Shown: piece by piece, positions 10,001 through 17,758 of the stretch
Position numbering within the stretch: the stretch's first letter is position 1
Layout: every line of letters starts with the position of its first letter
NCBI GenBank assembly: GCA_963169325.1
Contig: CAUJEY010000342.1
Span: forward strand, 1-53,128
Reading direction: 5' to 3'
DNA length: 53,128 nucleotides
Source: Bacteroidota bacterium
Lineage (GTDB): Bacteria > Bacteroidota > Bacteroidia > Chitinophagales > Saprospiraceae
Made by a program: the position numbers and the translations under genes
Notes under the pieces: model-generated
Told to the model about the DNA's origin: nothing
What the model saw: only the letters and a program-made list of their open reading frames with translations
Database searches by the model: none

Positions 10001-13000
10001 TCCGGTGCATCCGTTGCTTGTTACCGTATATGTGAGTGTGTAGGCGCCAAATATCGCGGCGGTGAGGCTCGTGGCGGGAACAAACGGATCGGCCAACGTG
10101 GCCATGCCGCCCGGGGGTAAACCCGTAAGCGACCACACGCCCGTACCGGTTCCCGGATTGCCGCTTACCGGCAGGGTCAATCCGCACCCGGCAACATCCG
10201 CACCCGCATCCGGCATGGGATTGTCGTAAAAAATCACCGGTTGCCCGGCCGCGACGGACAAACAGGGGTCGTTCAGATCGGGCAAGCCGTTCACATTGTT
10301 TCCCACCAGGTAAGAGATGTAGTAGGTTGTACCGTAGGTCATACCCGCGCCGAAGCCAAAGGTGCCGGTGCTGTTTTCGGCTAAAATAAGTCCGGCGGAA
10401 AAGCCGGGATCGGTATGTAAAATATACCCGCCGATGTCGTCGCCATCGAGTGTGCCACCCTGGTGCTGGGCCGTCAGGCTATCGCCGGGACATGCCGTCA
10501 GCAATTGGGTGTTCATTTGGCCGGCATTGGTTGTGCAGTTACAATCGACCAGGCCGCTGACCGCGGGCGACACACAGCCATTGGTGTCCGTCACCATAAA
10601 GGAATAGGGCTGCCCGCTTGCAATTGGCGCAGAAACAAACGTGTCGTTTACCACCACGCCGCCCGGAACGGCAAAGGGCGCAGTGCCGCCCAAAATCGGG
10701 AACACGACGGTGTAATTTTGATTGGTCGCGTCGCAGGTCGATCGCAGCAGACCAATCAGCGGCGAAGCATTAAACTGTACCTGCACGGAATCGGCGTCCG
10801 AACAAATGCCGTTGGAGGCCGTCCACAGAAAGGTATACACGCCGTTTTGGCTCACGGTAACCGAGGTGACCGTCGAATCGGCGTTGATGAAAACGGCCGT
10901 TCCCGGGCCGGAGCCCAGGGTCCACACGCCGGTACCCACGCTGATGGTAGATGAAAGCGTGATGGCAGTATCACACACCGCGCTGTCGACGCCGGCATTG
11001 GCGACCGGCACGGCAAAGACGATTACCGGAAAACAATCGGGTATTCCGGCGCCGCAGCCATTAGTGGCAGCCAGGCAGACGTCGCCTCCCGGAGCGGCCG
11101 ACCACGACACTTGCAGCACCGTGGAATCCTGTCCGGAAAGTATCGATGCGCCCGGTGGCACCGTCCAGGCGTACCCGGTGGCATTGGCCAGTGCCGGAAT
11201 CGTGTACGAGCCTGTGCTGCCGGCGCAAAGTGTGCTATCTCCGGCGATATCGGGCAACCCTGGCACGGCATTAACCTGTACCGACAAACATATACTTTGA
11301 CTGGTGTCGCAGGCATTCATGGCGACGACACAGAGGTTTTCCGACCCCGCAGTCCCCCACCCTACCGAAACGTTGGGCGTACCCTGACCCGAGAGGATCA
11401 TTGCCGGCGCCGAAACGGTCCAGAGGTATTGTGTAGCGCCGGCTACCGGCGTCACATTGTAGGCTGCGGTGTCGCCGGCACAGACGAATCCGGGGCCCTG
11501 CGGCGCAGTGGGATTGGCCAGTGTCGTCACGGAAACCGTTTGGCAAAGCGGCATACTGGTTCCGCAGGCATTTACCGCCGACACGCAAACAACGCCGCTG
11601 GTATCGTTCCAGGTGACGGTGATGGCGGAAGTGCCTTGTCCGGTATTGATGGTCACTCCCGGCGGCGCCGTCCAGGTATAGGAGATGATACCGGGATCGG
11701 GTGTCACCGAAAACGTTGCTGTTTGTCCGGGGCACAATATCGTATCGCCGGTCATGGCCGCGGGTGTATTGGGCAGGGTTTGACTTCCGGTTATCGTTAC
11801 GCTGACGGAATCGCAGCAAGTGATCATTCCCACCGTTTTACACACCCGCAGTTGGTAAGTACCGGCCGCGGTGATGGTGACGTTGAGGCCGGTAGTGGAA
11901 CCGGAAAAAGCGCCGCCATTGCTGGCCGTCCAGGCGTAACTGACCCCAGCGCCGAGGCTGGAGCCCGCGCCCGATAATGTTGCCGTCGGTTGTTGGCAGC
12001 TCAATTGGGGCAGCGGATTGGGACCGATGGCTGCAACCACGCTCATATTTACAAGGTTGAGGGTGACAATACTATCGCACCCTAGCGCATTGGTAAAAGT
12101 TTCCGTGTACTGGCCGGCGCCGCAAGCCCCGGCGAAACCCGGTGTGGTGGAGCAACCGCCGGGGCAAATAATTTCCACCACCGTTTTATAACTCGGTTGA
12201 TCAACCGTCAGGTTTAACGTGGCGGTATAGGGGCACCCGTTCTGGAAGAGCGTTTGGGTGTAAGTACCGGTTTGACAATAATCCTGATCGTGAAACGAAT
12301 AGCAGGACGGAGCGCATATCGTCTGAAATTCTTCTTCGTTGGGAGGAAGCGGCTTGATGACGACATTGACACAATTCGTCGTGATTTTTCCACAAAACGG
12401 CGGCGTTGATGAGTTGAGTTGTGTAGACAACTGGTTAATTGTCAACATACCGTTAGGCGCAGGAATATTCCCTTCCGTGGCTAACAGGTACGACATCCCG
12501 CAAACGGTATAATTGCCGGCCGGGTAACCGCTCAGGTCGGCGTCGGGCTCAAAACCCAGGATGATTCCACCGGCGCCGCCCACCACATACGTGTAGCCGT
12601 ACTCGCCCGGCGGCGGCGGCGTATTGGGAGGAGTGTACGTCGGCGGCAAATCGAGATCGAGCGAGGGATCGCCCTGGCAGGCCATCAGGTCGGCTTGCAG
12701 GAGGTTGCCGGCGTTGGGCGCACAGGAAAAACAATTGATCCCGCTGGGGTCGCAAAAGATAATTTCATAGTCGATCAGGTTGCCGACGTCGTTGGCCTGG
12801 CCATCCGTCACGGTCAGCGTCCAGGTGCCGTTTACAGGGCCCGTAAAATTCTGCAAACAGCCTGCAAAGGGATAATAACTTCCAAAATAGGCGTTATTCC
12901 CGCCCCAGGCTTGGTTGTTGTTCCAGGTGGGTGTAAAACCGGGGTCCGGGTTTACCGGATCGCCGCAGGGTAAAAACGTTACATCCCAGGTAGTCCCGGC

Positions 13001-13339
13001 GTTGCCGTTGCTCGTACAAAACTGCCCGATCGGCCCGACCAAAGTGACCACCTGCCCCGATGGAGAGGTCAGCGTAATAGAAATATCACAAATGGCCGTG
13101 TGGTCGAAATGCACGATCACGGCGCAAACACCCTGGCCGTTCTGGCCTAAAATGGGGTTGCTCGCGTTTTGCACATTGATAAAAAAAGGCCCTACGAACA
13201 GGTCCGGCATAAACTGCGGGCAGTTGGTACATTCGCAGCCGCCGCCCTGCGCCCGAAGGAGGGCCGGGCTGAGCAACAGACCGAAAAAAAAGCCGAGAAA
13301 TATTCGTTTCAGGGAAAGAACGGGTAGACAAACAGTCAT
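7082..13339 (-). CDS. Giant secreted protein: P-domain, Ig/PKD-like repeats, gliding-motility C-terminal (T9SS) domain
   Basis: This 2085-residue protein has a signal peptide (hydrophobic stretch after MTVCLPVLSLKR, cleaved near LLRAQG). A proprotein-convertase P-type domain spans about 45-200 (SITLTSPSGQ, GTWTLTVTD). Then come many Ig/PKD-like modules of 75-90 residues and three or four larger repeated units that open with TNAGQM-like sequence and run to NDPCLSVA and FYDNP. A SprB-like segment (VACFGDRNGRI) lies near 1850. The last about 95 residues (RKIFIPNIIKPGS, FRIYDRWGEEMF, GWDGRFKG, PGVYVYYAVV) form the gliding-motility-associated C-terminal domain, a type B sorting signal for the type IX secretion system. 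It is expected at the cell surface as an adhesin-like fibre. No promoter element was found directly upstream. Confidence 0.9.
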   Translation of the reverse strand: MTVCLPVLSLKRIFLGFFFGLLLSPALLRAQGGGCECTNCPQFMPDLFVGPFFINVQNASNPILGQNGQGVCAVIVHFDHTAICDISITLTSPSGQVVTLVGPIGQFCTSNGNAGTTWDVTFLPCGDPVNPDPGFTPTWNNNQAWGGNNAYFGSYYPFAGCLQNFTGPVNGTWTLTVTDGQANDVGNLIDYEIIFCDPSGINCFSCAPNAGNLLQADLMACQGDPSLDLDLPPTYTPPNTPPPPGEYGYTYVVGGAGGIILGFEPDADLSGYPAGNYTVCGMSYLLATEGNIPAPNGMLTINQLSTQLNSSTPPFCGKITTNCVNVVIKPLPPNEEEFQTICAPSCYSFHDQDYCQTGTYTQTLFQNGCPYTATLNLTVDQPSYKTVVEIICPGGCSTTPGFAGACGAGQYTETFTNALGCDSIVTLNLVNMSVVAAIGPNPLPQLSCQQPTATLSGAGSSLGAGVSYAWTASNGGAFSGSTTGLNVTITAAGTYQLRVCKTVGMITCCDSVSVTITGSQTLPNTPAAMTGDTILCPGQTATFSVTPDPGIISYTWTAPPGVTINTGQGTSAITVTWNDTSGVVCVSAVNACGTSMPLCQTVSVTTLANPTAPQGPGFVCAGDTAAYNVTPVAGATQYLWTVSAPAMILSGQGTPNVSVGWGTAGSENLCVVAMNACDTSQSICLSVQVNAVPGLPDIAGDSTLCAGSTGSYTIPALANATGYAWTVPPGASILSGQDSTVLQVSWSAAPGGDVCLAATNGCGAGIPDCFPVIVFAVPVANAGVDSAVCDTAITLSSTISVGTGVWTLGSGPGTAVFINADSTVTSVTVSQNGVYTFLWTASNGICSDADSVQVQFNASPLIGLLRSTCDATNQNYTVVFPILGGTAPFAVPGGVVVNDTFVSAPIASGQPYSFMVTDTNGCVSPAVSGLVDCNCTTNAGQMNTQLLTACPGDSLTAQHQGGTLDGDDIGGYILHTDPGFSAGLILAENSTGTFGFGAGMTYGTTYYISYLVGNNVNGLPDLNDPCLSVAAGQPVIFYDNPMPDAGADVAGCGLTLPVSGNPGTGTGVWSLTGLPPGGMATLADPFVPATSLTAAIFGAYTLTYTVTSNGCTGSDTVQLTFQESPSAGAILSECDGTNQFYTVSFPVNGGTAPYQVNGALLAGANFLSAPVVSGTTYSFVITDANGCISPDITGSFNCSCATNAGQMDLTPILACAGDTVQANSLGGQNLDTNDTLAFVLHTGSGTTLGTVLAQNQSGIFTYLPGMNFGTTYYLSLIAGNNLNGLPDPADPCFSVAQGQPVVFYENPNPDAGVGAAICGLTTTLAAADTGFAGAWSQLSGPGMASFTNINDPASAVTVDISGQYVFRWTETNSICAVSADVTVDFYDVPFISGITDTCNGTNTGFVLTFTVNGGTSPFTVSGVSGTFAGNVFTSTLLPNNSMYNVVVTDDNGCAAPAVTGSHFCPCTTDAGTMVTNPAVFCADQPATGVWNNDANLDADDSLQFILHNQAGVVYATNNQPVFSFGAGLQTGVTYYISAVAGNGQAGQIDFNDPCLNIASGVPVQWKPLPTATLTGDATICRGGSAALQFTGTGAYPLTITYSDGSGTPATLSIPGPQPVNWPVNPAVTTTYSLVSVTDGINPACVQALSGSVTVTVNTPVIAGTAAAPVEYCVGAAQLVQLSTLLTGADPGGQWTETSTKPSLSGAFQAAAGTFQTNGQAAGTYTFRYTMQAAAPCISQNATVTVILHALPVADAGADQTITCNQVTVTLGGPGTGAGTYSWTQQGNPVGTSAQFSTGNGGTYTLLVTNAAGCTATDAVTVTIDNVAPVANRITVQPVACFGDRNGRITLDSIVSSHPPVLFSLDGGPFSQQSVFFPLTPGTYTVTLQDANGCEWTTGALVVNQPPLLSVDLGPTIQAGLGDLVLLEAQITAPFSALQSVTWNPVWDSLHADTLIQQFKPLQSSRVGIQLVDTSGCTASSSVLVLVDRSRKIFIPNIIKPGSALNDRLVVYGGPDVEAVESFRIYDRWGEEMFVAAEFQPNDSSQGWDGRFKGQEVAPGVYVYYAVVRFIDGESVIFRGDVTVFR

Positions 13340-13394
13340 AATATGAATTGTCGGATGAACGGATTCGTGTATACAACGCGCATTACCGGAGGGA

Positions 13395-13495
13395 AGGAAC
13401 GGAGTTGTGGGTAAAATACCAAACCTTTAAGTTTGAAGTTTGAAGTTTGAAGTTTGAAGGAATGGAGTTGTAGGTAGGGTATCAAACCTTTGCGG
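13395..13495. repeat. Duplicated block with a GTTTGAA heptamer run
   Basis: Two imperfect copies of a block of about 33 bp (GGA[A]CGGAGTTGT...CAAACCTTT) lie at about 13396-13429 and 13460-13492. Four tandem copies of AGTTTGA lie between them. The array sits in the divergent gap between the giant protein gene and the thioredoxin gene. Its left-arm-only form resembles the folded arrays elsewhere in the window. Confidence 0.65.
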
Positions 13496-13584
13496 TAGGA
13501 CGGGGAGAAAGCACACCGCCGTTATTCCCACGATAAGTACTGTTTATTACCCGTAAAACACAAAAATGTGGGCGCAGCATTGCC

Positions 13585-13592
13585 TAATTTTG
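13585..13592 (+). promoter_or_regulatory. Promoter -7 element of the thioredoxin-TPR gene
   Basis: A perfect TAnnTTTG (TAATTTTG) lies 24 bp before the ATG at 13617. It predicts a leader of about 18 bases and decides the start in favour of 13617 over an in-frame ATG at 13566, which lies upstream of this promoter. Confidence 0.55.
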
Positions 13593-13616
13593 TCGGCTAA
13601 AATAACAACTCCCACG

Positions 13617-14399
13617 ATGGATTTTCAGAAAGAGGTGATCGAACGCAGCCATGAGTTACCGGTACTCGTTGATTTTTGGGCCGAATGGTGCGGCCCCTGC
13701 CGGATGCTGACGCCGGTACTGGAAGCGGTGGAACGCGAACAACAGGGGCGTTGGGCGCTGGTTAAGATCAACACAGAAGAACATCAGGACCTCGCGGCGC
13801 AATTCGGGATTCGCAGCATCCCCAATGTCAAAATGTTTTACCGGGGTAAGGTAGCCGATGAATTCACCGGGGCGCTGACCCGCCCAATGCTGGAGCGTTG
13901 GCTGGCAGAGCATTTACCCGATCCGGAAGCCGGAGCCCTGGAAGCCCTGCTGAGCCGGGCCGCCGGTTGGCCCGATGATACCATGATCGAACCTTTGGAA
14001 GCCTACGTTCTGGGGCATCCCGACCGCGTGGATGCCAAAATGGCCCTGGCCCGGTTTTCAATCCTGTCCAACCCGGCCGCGGCAAAAGCACTTGCTTCAG
14101 AGGTTCCGCCCGGGGGCAAATACGGAGAAACCGCGGCGGATATCCTGACACTGGTTGAATTGACCGGCTTTGCCGGCAATGGAGCGCCCACTGCACAAAC
14201 CCTGGCAAAAGCCCGCGAGGCCCTGCTGAACGCCTCCATCGAAACGGCGCTCCAACATCTGATCGACGCTGTGGCTACCGATAAAAATTATCAGGATGCC
14301 CTGCCGCGCCGCGCTACCGTGGCATTGCTCCGGCTGCTGGGCGAAGCAGATCCGCTTACACCGGTTTACCGGCGCAAATTTAGTATGGCGCTGTATTAA
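13617..14399 (+). CDS. Thioredoxin-fold protein with C-terminal TPR-like region (CnoX/YbbN-like)
   Basis: This 260-residue protein has an N-terminal thioredoxin domain (residues 1-105) with the redox motif WCGPC, the cis-Pro region IRSIPNVKMF and the usual DFWAEW strand. Residues 110-260 are helical and TPR-like, with small-residue repeats (AKMALARFSI, AREALLNASIETALQHLIDAV, DALPRRATVALLRLLGEADPLTPVYRRK). This is the architecture of CnoX/YbbN, a cytoplasmic holdase that hands clients to GroEL and DnaK and protects them from over-oxidation. There is no signal peptide, which fits. The CxxC is intact, so a true oxidoreductase role is possible, unlike E. coli CnoX, which lacks the second Cys. The gene is monocistronic and converges on the GH5 gene with a 4-bp overlap. 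Confidence 0.87.
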   Translation: MDFQKEVIERSHELPVLVDFWAEWCGPCRMLTPVLEAVEREQQGRWALVKINTEEHQDLAAQFGIRSIPNVKMFYRGKVADEFTGALTRPMLERWLAEHLPDPEAGALEALLSRAAGWPDDTMIEPLEAYVLGHPDRVDAKMALARFSILSNPAAAKALASEVPPGGKYGETAADILTLVELTGFAGNGAPTAQTLAKAREALLNASIETALQHLIDAVATDKNYQDALPRRATVALLRLLGEADPLTPVYRRKFSMALY

Positions 14400-15415
14400 T
14401 ACTTTTCTCCCTGCAACACCTTTTTAAAATACACCCCTTGTCGCGAAGGCGTAAACTTCCAGTCGGTAAACATATTCGGCGCCCACTGCGGATCAAACAC
14501 CCAGGCCACCCAGGAAATACCCTTTTCTGCGGTATAAGCCGTGATGGCGTCGCCGTAAGATTCGTCGCTGATGACGGGGATGTGCGCGCCCGGGTCTTCA
14601 GGGCCGCAAAAACCGATTTCCGTCAGGATCACCGGGTACTTTTCGGCCACGAAACCCCAATCGGCGGTCCAGGGCGCGGCCCAGGGCGCTTTCCGTTTTT
14701 GCGGATACGGGTGGCTGACGTAAGCAATACCTTCGGCGTCGATGGGTTCGGCTGCCACGGGGCTGAGGTCGTAGGCCCAATCGAAGCCGGCGACCAAGGG
14801 AATGGCCCGGCAATCGTGGGCCCGGATGATCGTAATGGTTTCCTCCATGATCGCCTTCCACTGCGCCCAGGTACAATTGCCCAACTGGCCGTTGTACACG
14901 GTCGGCTCGTTGAATAGTTCAAAAAAAGCCACGGCCGGCTCGTCTTTATAGTGTTTGGCCATAGTACGCCAAAACTCAAACGTTTCTTTTTGTGTGGTCT
15001 CGTACGTAGGCGCCTGGAACAATTCGGAACGCAGGTTGCCGATACTGTGCCAGTCGATAATGACGTACAAACCCAGTTCTTCGGCCCATTGTACACCCCG
15101 GTCGAGCAGTTGAATATAAGCGGTTTGTCCACGCCGGCGCCAGGCATCCGGGTGAACCGGAAACCGCACCATATTGGCGCCCCATTTTTTGATTTCTTCA
15201 AAATAGGCTTTATCCCAATGGCCCTCGCGTTCCAGTTTATCCGGATCGCTGCTGCTCACGCCGCGAAAAACCAGCGTATCGCCGTTTTCGGATACAAAAC
15301 TGTTGCCCTGTACGCTGATGCGCGGCATGGGGGCGGGGGATTGAGCGACGGCGTTGAGTGCCGTCAGCAAAGCCGGAAGGAGCAATACATAAAGAGGTAA
15401 ACGGTATTTTCTCAT
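14396..15415 (-). CDS. Secreted glycoside hydrolase family 5 endoglucanase-like enzyme
   Basis: This 339-residue protein has a signal peptide ending near NAVAQS. The GH5 (beta/alpha)8 barrel shows the clan GH-A landmarks: MVRFPVH (R84), IIDWHS (H123), the acid/base Glu in FELFNEP (E170), SHPYP (H235) and the nucleophile Glu in ILTEIGF (E266). The length matches a single catalytic domain with no carbohydrate-binding module and no obvious sorting tail, so it is probably periplasmic or released. It most likely cuts beta-1,4-glucan or a related beta-mannan; the substrate is not certain from sequence. It is a single gene, preceded by an intergenic region that contains a candidate noncoding RNA ending about 105 bp upstream of its start. 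Confidence 0.88.
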   Translation of the reverse strand: MRKYRLPLYVLLLPALLTALNAVAQSPAPMPRISVQGNSFVSENGDTLVFRGVSSSDPDKLEREGHWDKAYFEEIKKWGANMVRFPVHPDAWRRRGQTAYIQLLDRGVQWAEELGLYVIIDWHSIGNLRSELFQAPTYETTQKETFEFWRTMAKHYKDEPAVAFFELFNEPTVYNGQLGNCTWAQWKAIMEETITIIRAHDCRAIPLVAGFDWAYDLSPVAAEPIDAEGIAYVSHPYPQKRKAPWAAPWTADWGFVAEKYPVILTEIGFCGPEDPGAHIPVISDESYGDAITAYTAEKGISWVAWVFDPQWAPNMFTDWKFTPSRQGVYFKKVLQGEKY

Positions 15416-15482
15416 TGTATCAGGTTTAATTCATTGCAAAGGAAACACATTACAATGTAGTAAATGGCTCGGACAAGTGCCC

Positions 15483-15520
15483 CTTTTACATTTTGACTTT
15501 TACATTTTACATTTTGACTT
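15483..15520. repeat. TTTTACATTTTGACTT direct repeats
   Basis: Two copies of a TTTTACATTTTGACTT unit, with a partial TTTTACA copy between them, lie between the candidate RNA terminator and the GH5 gene. They are of the same general kind as the other locus-specific short repeats of the window. Confidence 0.6.
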
Positions 15521-15560
15521 AAAAAAAGAGCCCTCATCCAGCATTGCGCGGATAGAGGGC
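15521..15560 (-). terminator. Intrinsic terminator (minus strand)
   Basis: A 10-bp stem with one bulged A joins GCCCTC-ATCC (15530-15539) and GGAT-A-GAGGGC (15550-15560) around a 10-base loop. On the minus strand it is followed by CTC and seven T (15521-15527). It lies 350 bp behind the dynamin gene, too far to be a normal terminator of that gene, and fits the 3' end of the candidate RNA. Confidence 0.75.
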
Positions 15561-15777
15561 AATCCCAAAAACCGATTACATCTTTATGCGGACAGTTATT
15601 CCCATAAAGGAAATACCTGAGGCAACTCATTTAAAACCAGGGGAATACGCCTGGTCATATAGTGCTGGTTATGTTTTCAGAATACACGAACAGGTCAGGA
15701 ATGACCTGTTGACGCGGGAGAAAAGAAATCCGAAGTGTTCAGGGATTAAAAGTGTCGTTTAATACGACCAAATAATG
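15521..15777 (-). ncRNA. Candidate structured noncoding RNA of about 255 nt, family not recognised
   Basis: On the minus strand this interval has a full transcription-unit signature: a consensus promoter just upstream (15783-15812), a chain of hairpins and a terminal intrinsic terminator. In transcript order the stems are GTCGT/ACGAC (15754-15768), AATCC/GGATT (15727-15747), a perfect 9-bp stem AACAGGTCA/TGACCTGTT with a 4-base loop (15689-15710), ACCAGG/CCTGGT (15636-15655), CTTTATG/CATAAAG (15582-15609) and the terminator stem. No convincing reading frame occupies it. It has no CCA end or TpsiC-like arm, so it does not look like tmRNA or tRNA. A diverged 6S-like RNA is possible but not shown. 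It could also be a long regulatory leader of the GH5 gene, ended by attenuation. Confidence 0.6.
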
Positions 15778-15782
15778 TGCCA

Positions 15783-15812
15783 CAAAAGTAGTTCAATTAG
15801 CCGGGACACCAA
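15783..15812 (-). promoter_or_regulatory. Promoter of the candidate RNA
   Basis: Read on the minus strand, TTG (15812-15810) is followed by a 19-base spacer and TACTTTTG (15790-15783). This is a perfect TAnnTTTG with the expected -33/-7 spacing. Transcription should start near 15777. Confidence 0.65.
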
Positions 15813-15909
15813 TACCCATGCGGGGGTAAATGTTTAAATTATGACATGAAAATTACCCAAGTGCCGGCAAGTAGTACGCCCAATGGGGCATAGTGATTTT
15901 CAGGTTTAA

Positions 15910-17634
15910 TCAATTGATTTTCAATTGTTTTTCCAGTTCTTCAAAACGTTTTTCCAGCCCTGAAAACTGCTCTTCGAAGTGGGCAATTTGTTTTTCTTCG
16001 TTGGCTAAGAGCGCGTCTAAATCTGCGAAATTGTCGTTGATCCGGCTTTTTATTATGCGCACGTAAGTGATGAGTTTGTCGCGCAGGGTTTCTTCCATCA
16101 GGCCGCGGCCGCGGGCGATTTCTTCGAAATAGCCTTTGACGATTTTGCGGCGCTGAAGTCCGGCGGTGATGCCGGCGAACAGCAACCCGATGCTGGTGAG
16201 CACGCCGCCGGTGATATCGAACACCGCGGTCTTCGTGACGGCGGCGAGAATGAGGCCGACGACCGCCACGCCGCTGCCGGCGGCGATATTGGGCGAAATG
16301 GCGGCGTTTTCGGGGAAAAGCCGGGTGTCGGTAAAACTTTCGGAGCGCGAGATAAAACGGCCGAAGGCTTCCTGCAAATCTTTCAGTACTGTGGCCCGCT
16401 TGTCGGAGATGTCTTCAAAAATATAAGAATCGCTTTTAACGCCCGAGCCGGCGCTGTTGCGAATTTTCAGGTCGATCATTTTGGCCATCTGTTGCACGCT
16501 GTCGGCCAGGTCCACCACACCGTCGCTGAGTTTGGACCGGAGTTCGGCGTTCAGGTGGGTTTCCAGTTTTTTCGTCAGGTCGTTCAGCCAGTCTTTGATA
16601 GAGCCTTGTTTGCTGAAGATGCCCATGACCGAACGCCGCAGCATCGACGGGAAGGAGAGGCCGCCGTCTAATTCCCGGCCGATCTCTTTGGTGATGCGGT
16701 CGTAGCCGTTCAGCAGGTTTTCGATCAGGATACCGCTCTGGTGGTTCGTTTTGCCCTCCTGGTGGTCGAGCGTTTGGTGTACGTCGGCGCGGAAAGCCCG
16801 GTCGGCGCGAAATTGTTCCGTTCGGGCATCCAATCCCTCGCGGATGCGGGTTAAAATACCTTTAGAGGTGGTGAGGTTGTTTTGAAGTTTCATAGCCGCC
16901 CCGCGCCCGCCGGTGACGTGGGTACGCACGTAGTCGCGCACGGTGGAAAAACCGCTCTCGTCGAAGCGGCCCTCTTCTTCGGCTTTGGCGCTGGTGGCAA
17001 AAATAGCCGGTTCCTGCAGGCCTTTTTTATGGGCGTAATCGAACAACCCACGCTCGTTCACCGCTAAGTCTTCGGCGCTGAGCAGGTCTTTTTGTTGCAG
17101 GATAAAAATGATCTTCTTGTGCCAGTCGTGGTGGATAAAGTCGAAAAAATCCCAGGCCGACTGCCGGTAGGGGTTTTTGGCCTCAAACACGAAAATGACC
17201 AGGTCGCTGGCCGGGATAAATCCTTCGGTGATATCCTGGTGGCGTTCGACGATGGAGTTGGTGCCGGGCGTATCCACGATGGCGATGTCGCGCAGGATGT
17301 CGACCGGTAAAAATATTTTTTTCAAATAGGGGTTCACCACCACGGTTTCCGCCTGTTCGGCGTACAGAATTTGCTGGATGGTGTCGGTCATCGGTTGGGG
17401 AGCCACGGCGCAGACTTCGCGCCCGGCCTCCAGCAGGGCATTGACGAAGCTGCTTTTTCCGGCTTTTACCTCGCCGACGATGACGAACATGTAGGGTTCC
17501 GACATGCGGTTGCGCAGTTCGCCGACCGTGGCGGCGAGTTCTTTGTGGCCGATTTCCTGGGCCAGACGATGCAGGTCCTTGACGGCATCTTCCACCTGAA
17601 CGCGCAGGGCTTGGGTGTGTTGATTTATCATCAT
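15910..17634 (-). CDS. Bacterial dynamin-like GTPase
   Basis: This 574-residue protein has an N-terminal large-GTPase domain: P-loop GEVKAGKSS (54-62), a likely switch threonine in PMTDT, G3 DTPG (121-124) and a G4-like LQQKD (180-183) in place of the usual T/NKxD. Helical coiled-coil segments follow. Two hydrophobic segments near 455-490 (SGVAVVGLILAAV and GVLTSIGLLFAGITAGL) resemble a membrane paddle, and the C-terminus is a charged coiled coil (EEKQIAHFEEQFSGLEKRFEELEKQLK). Such proteins remodel or repair membranes; some act in stress or phage response. It is a single gene, and the predicted promoter leaves only a few bases of leader before the tandem ATG codons at 17634 and 17631. Candidate RNA sequence lies downstream on the same strand. 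Confidence 0.88.
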   Translation of the reverse strand: MMINQHTQALRVQVEDAVKDLHRLAQEIGHKELAATVGELRNRMSEPYMFVIVGEVKAGKSSFVNALLEAGREVCAVAPQPMTDTIQQILYAEQAETVVVNPYLKKIFLPVDILRDIAIVDTPGTNSIVERHQDITEGFIPASDLVIFVFEAKNPYRQSAWDFFDFIHHDWHKKIIFILQQKDLLSAEDLAVNERGLFDYAHKKGLQEPAIFATSAKAEEEGRFDESGFSTVRDYVRTHVTGGRGAAMKLQNNLTTSKGILTRIREGLDARTEQFRADRAFRADVHQTLDHQEGKTNHQSGILIENLLNGYDRITKEIGRELDGGLSFPSMLRRSVMGIFSKQGSIKDWLNDLTKKLETHLNAELRSKLSDGVVDLADSVQQMAKMIDLKIRNSAGSGVKSDSYIFEDISDKRATVLKDLQEAFGRFISRSESFTDTRLFPENAAISPNIAAGSGVAVVGLILAAVTKTAVFDITGGVLTSIGLLFAGITAGLQRRKIVKGYFEEIARGRGLMEETLRDKLITYVRIIKSRINDNFADLDALLANEEKQIAHFEEQFSGLEKRFEELEKQLKIN

Positions 17635-17645
17635 AATGCGTGGGA

Positions 17646-17653
17646 CAAAAGTA
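17646..17653 (-). promoter_or_regulatory. Promoter -7 element of the dynamin-like gene
   Basis: A perfect TAnnTTTG on the minus strand (TACTTTTG) lies 12 bp before the first ATG. The leader would be under 10 bases, so initiation may be almost leaderless or use the second ATG. Confidence 0.45.
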
Positions 17654-17758
17654 ACAAAATTGACAGAACAAGTTTACGCGCGACTTTTAAGCATCTGCAC
17701 CGCCCCCGTGTTGATGAGCATCGTAACCGATTTTTTAACAATACACCTTACCACCATT

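Noticed and set aside
11111-11977. Open frame of 288 codons antisense to the first giant surface protein
   Set aside because: Arg/Gly/His-rich shadow of the repeat-rich coding strand.
15412-15630. Possible 72-residue protein on the minus strand before the GH5 gene
   Set aside because: It spans the intrinsic terminator and the TTTTACATTTTGACTT repeats, and its sequence has no protein-like pattern; the RNA-gene reading fits better.
15521-15777. tmRNA or tRNA in the structured intergenic region
   Set aside because: No acceptor stem with CCA, no TpsiC-like arm and no tag reading frame were found.
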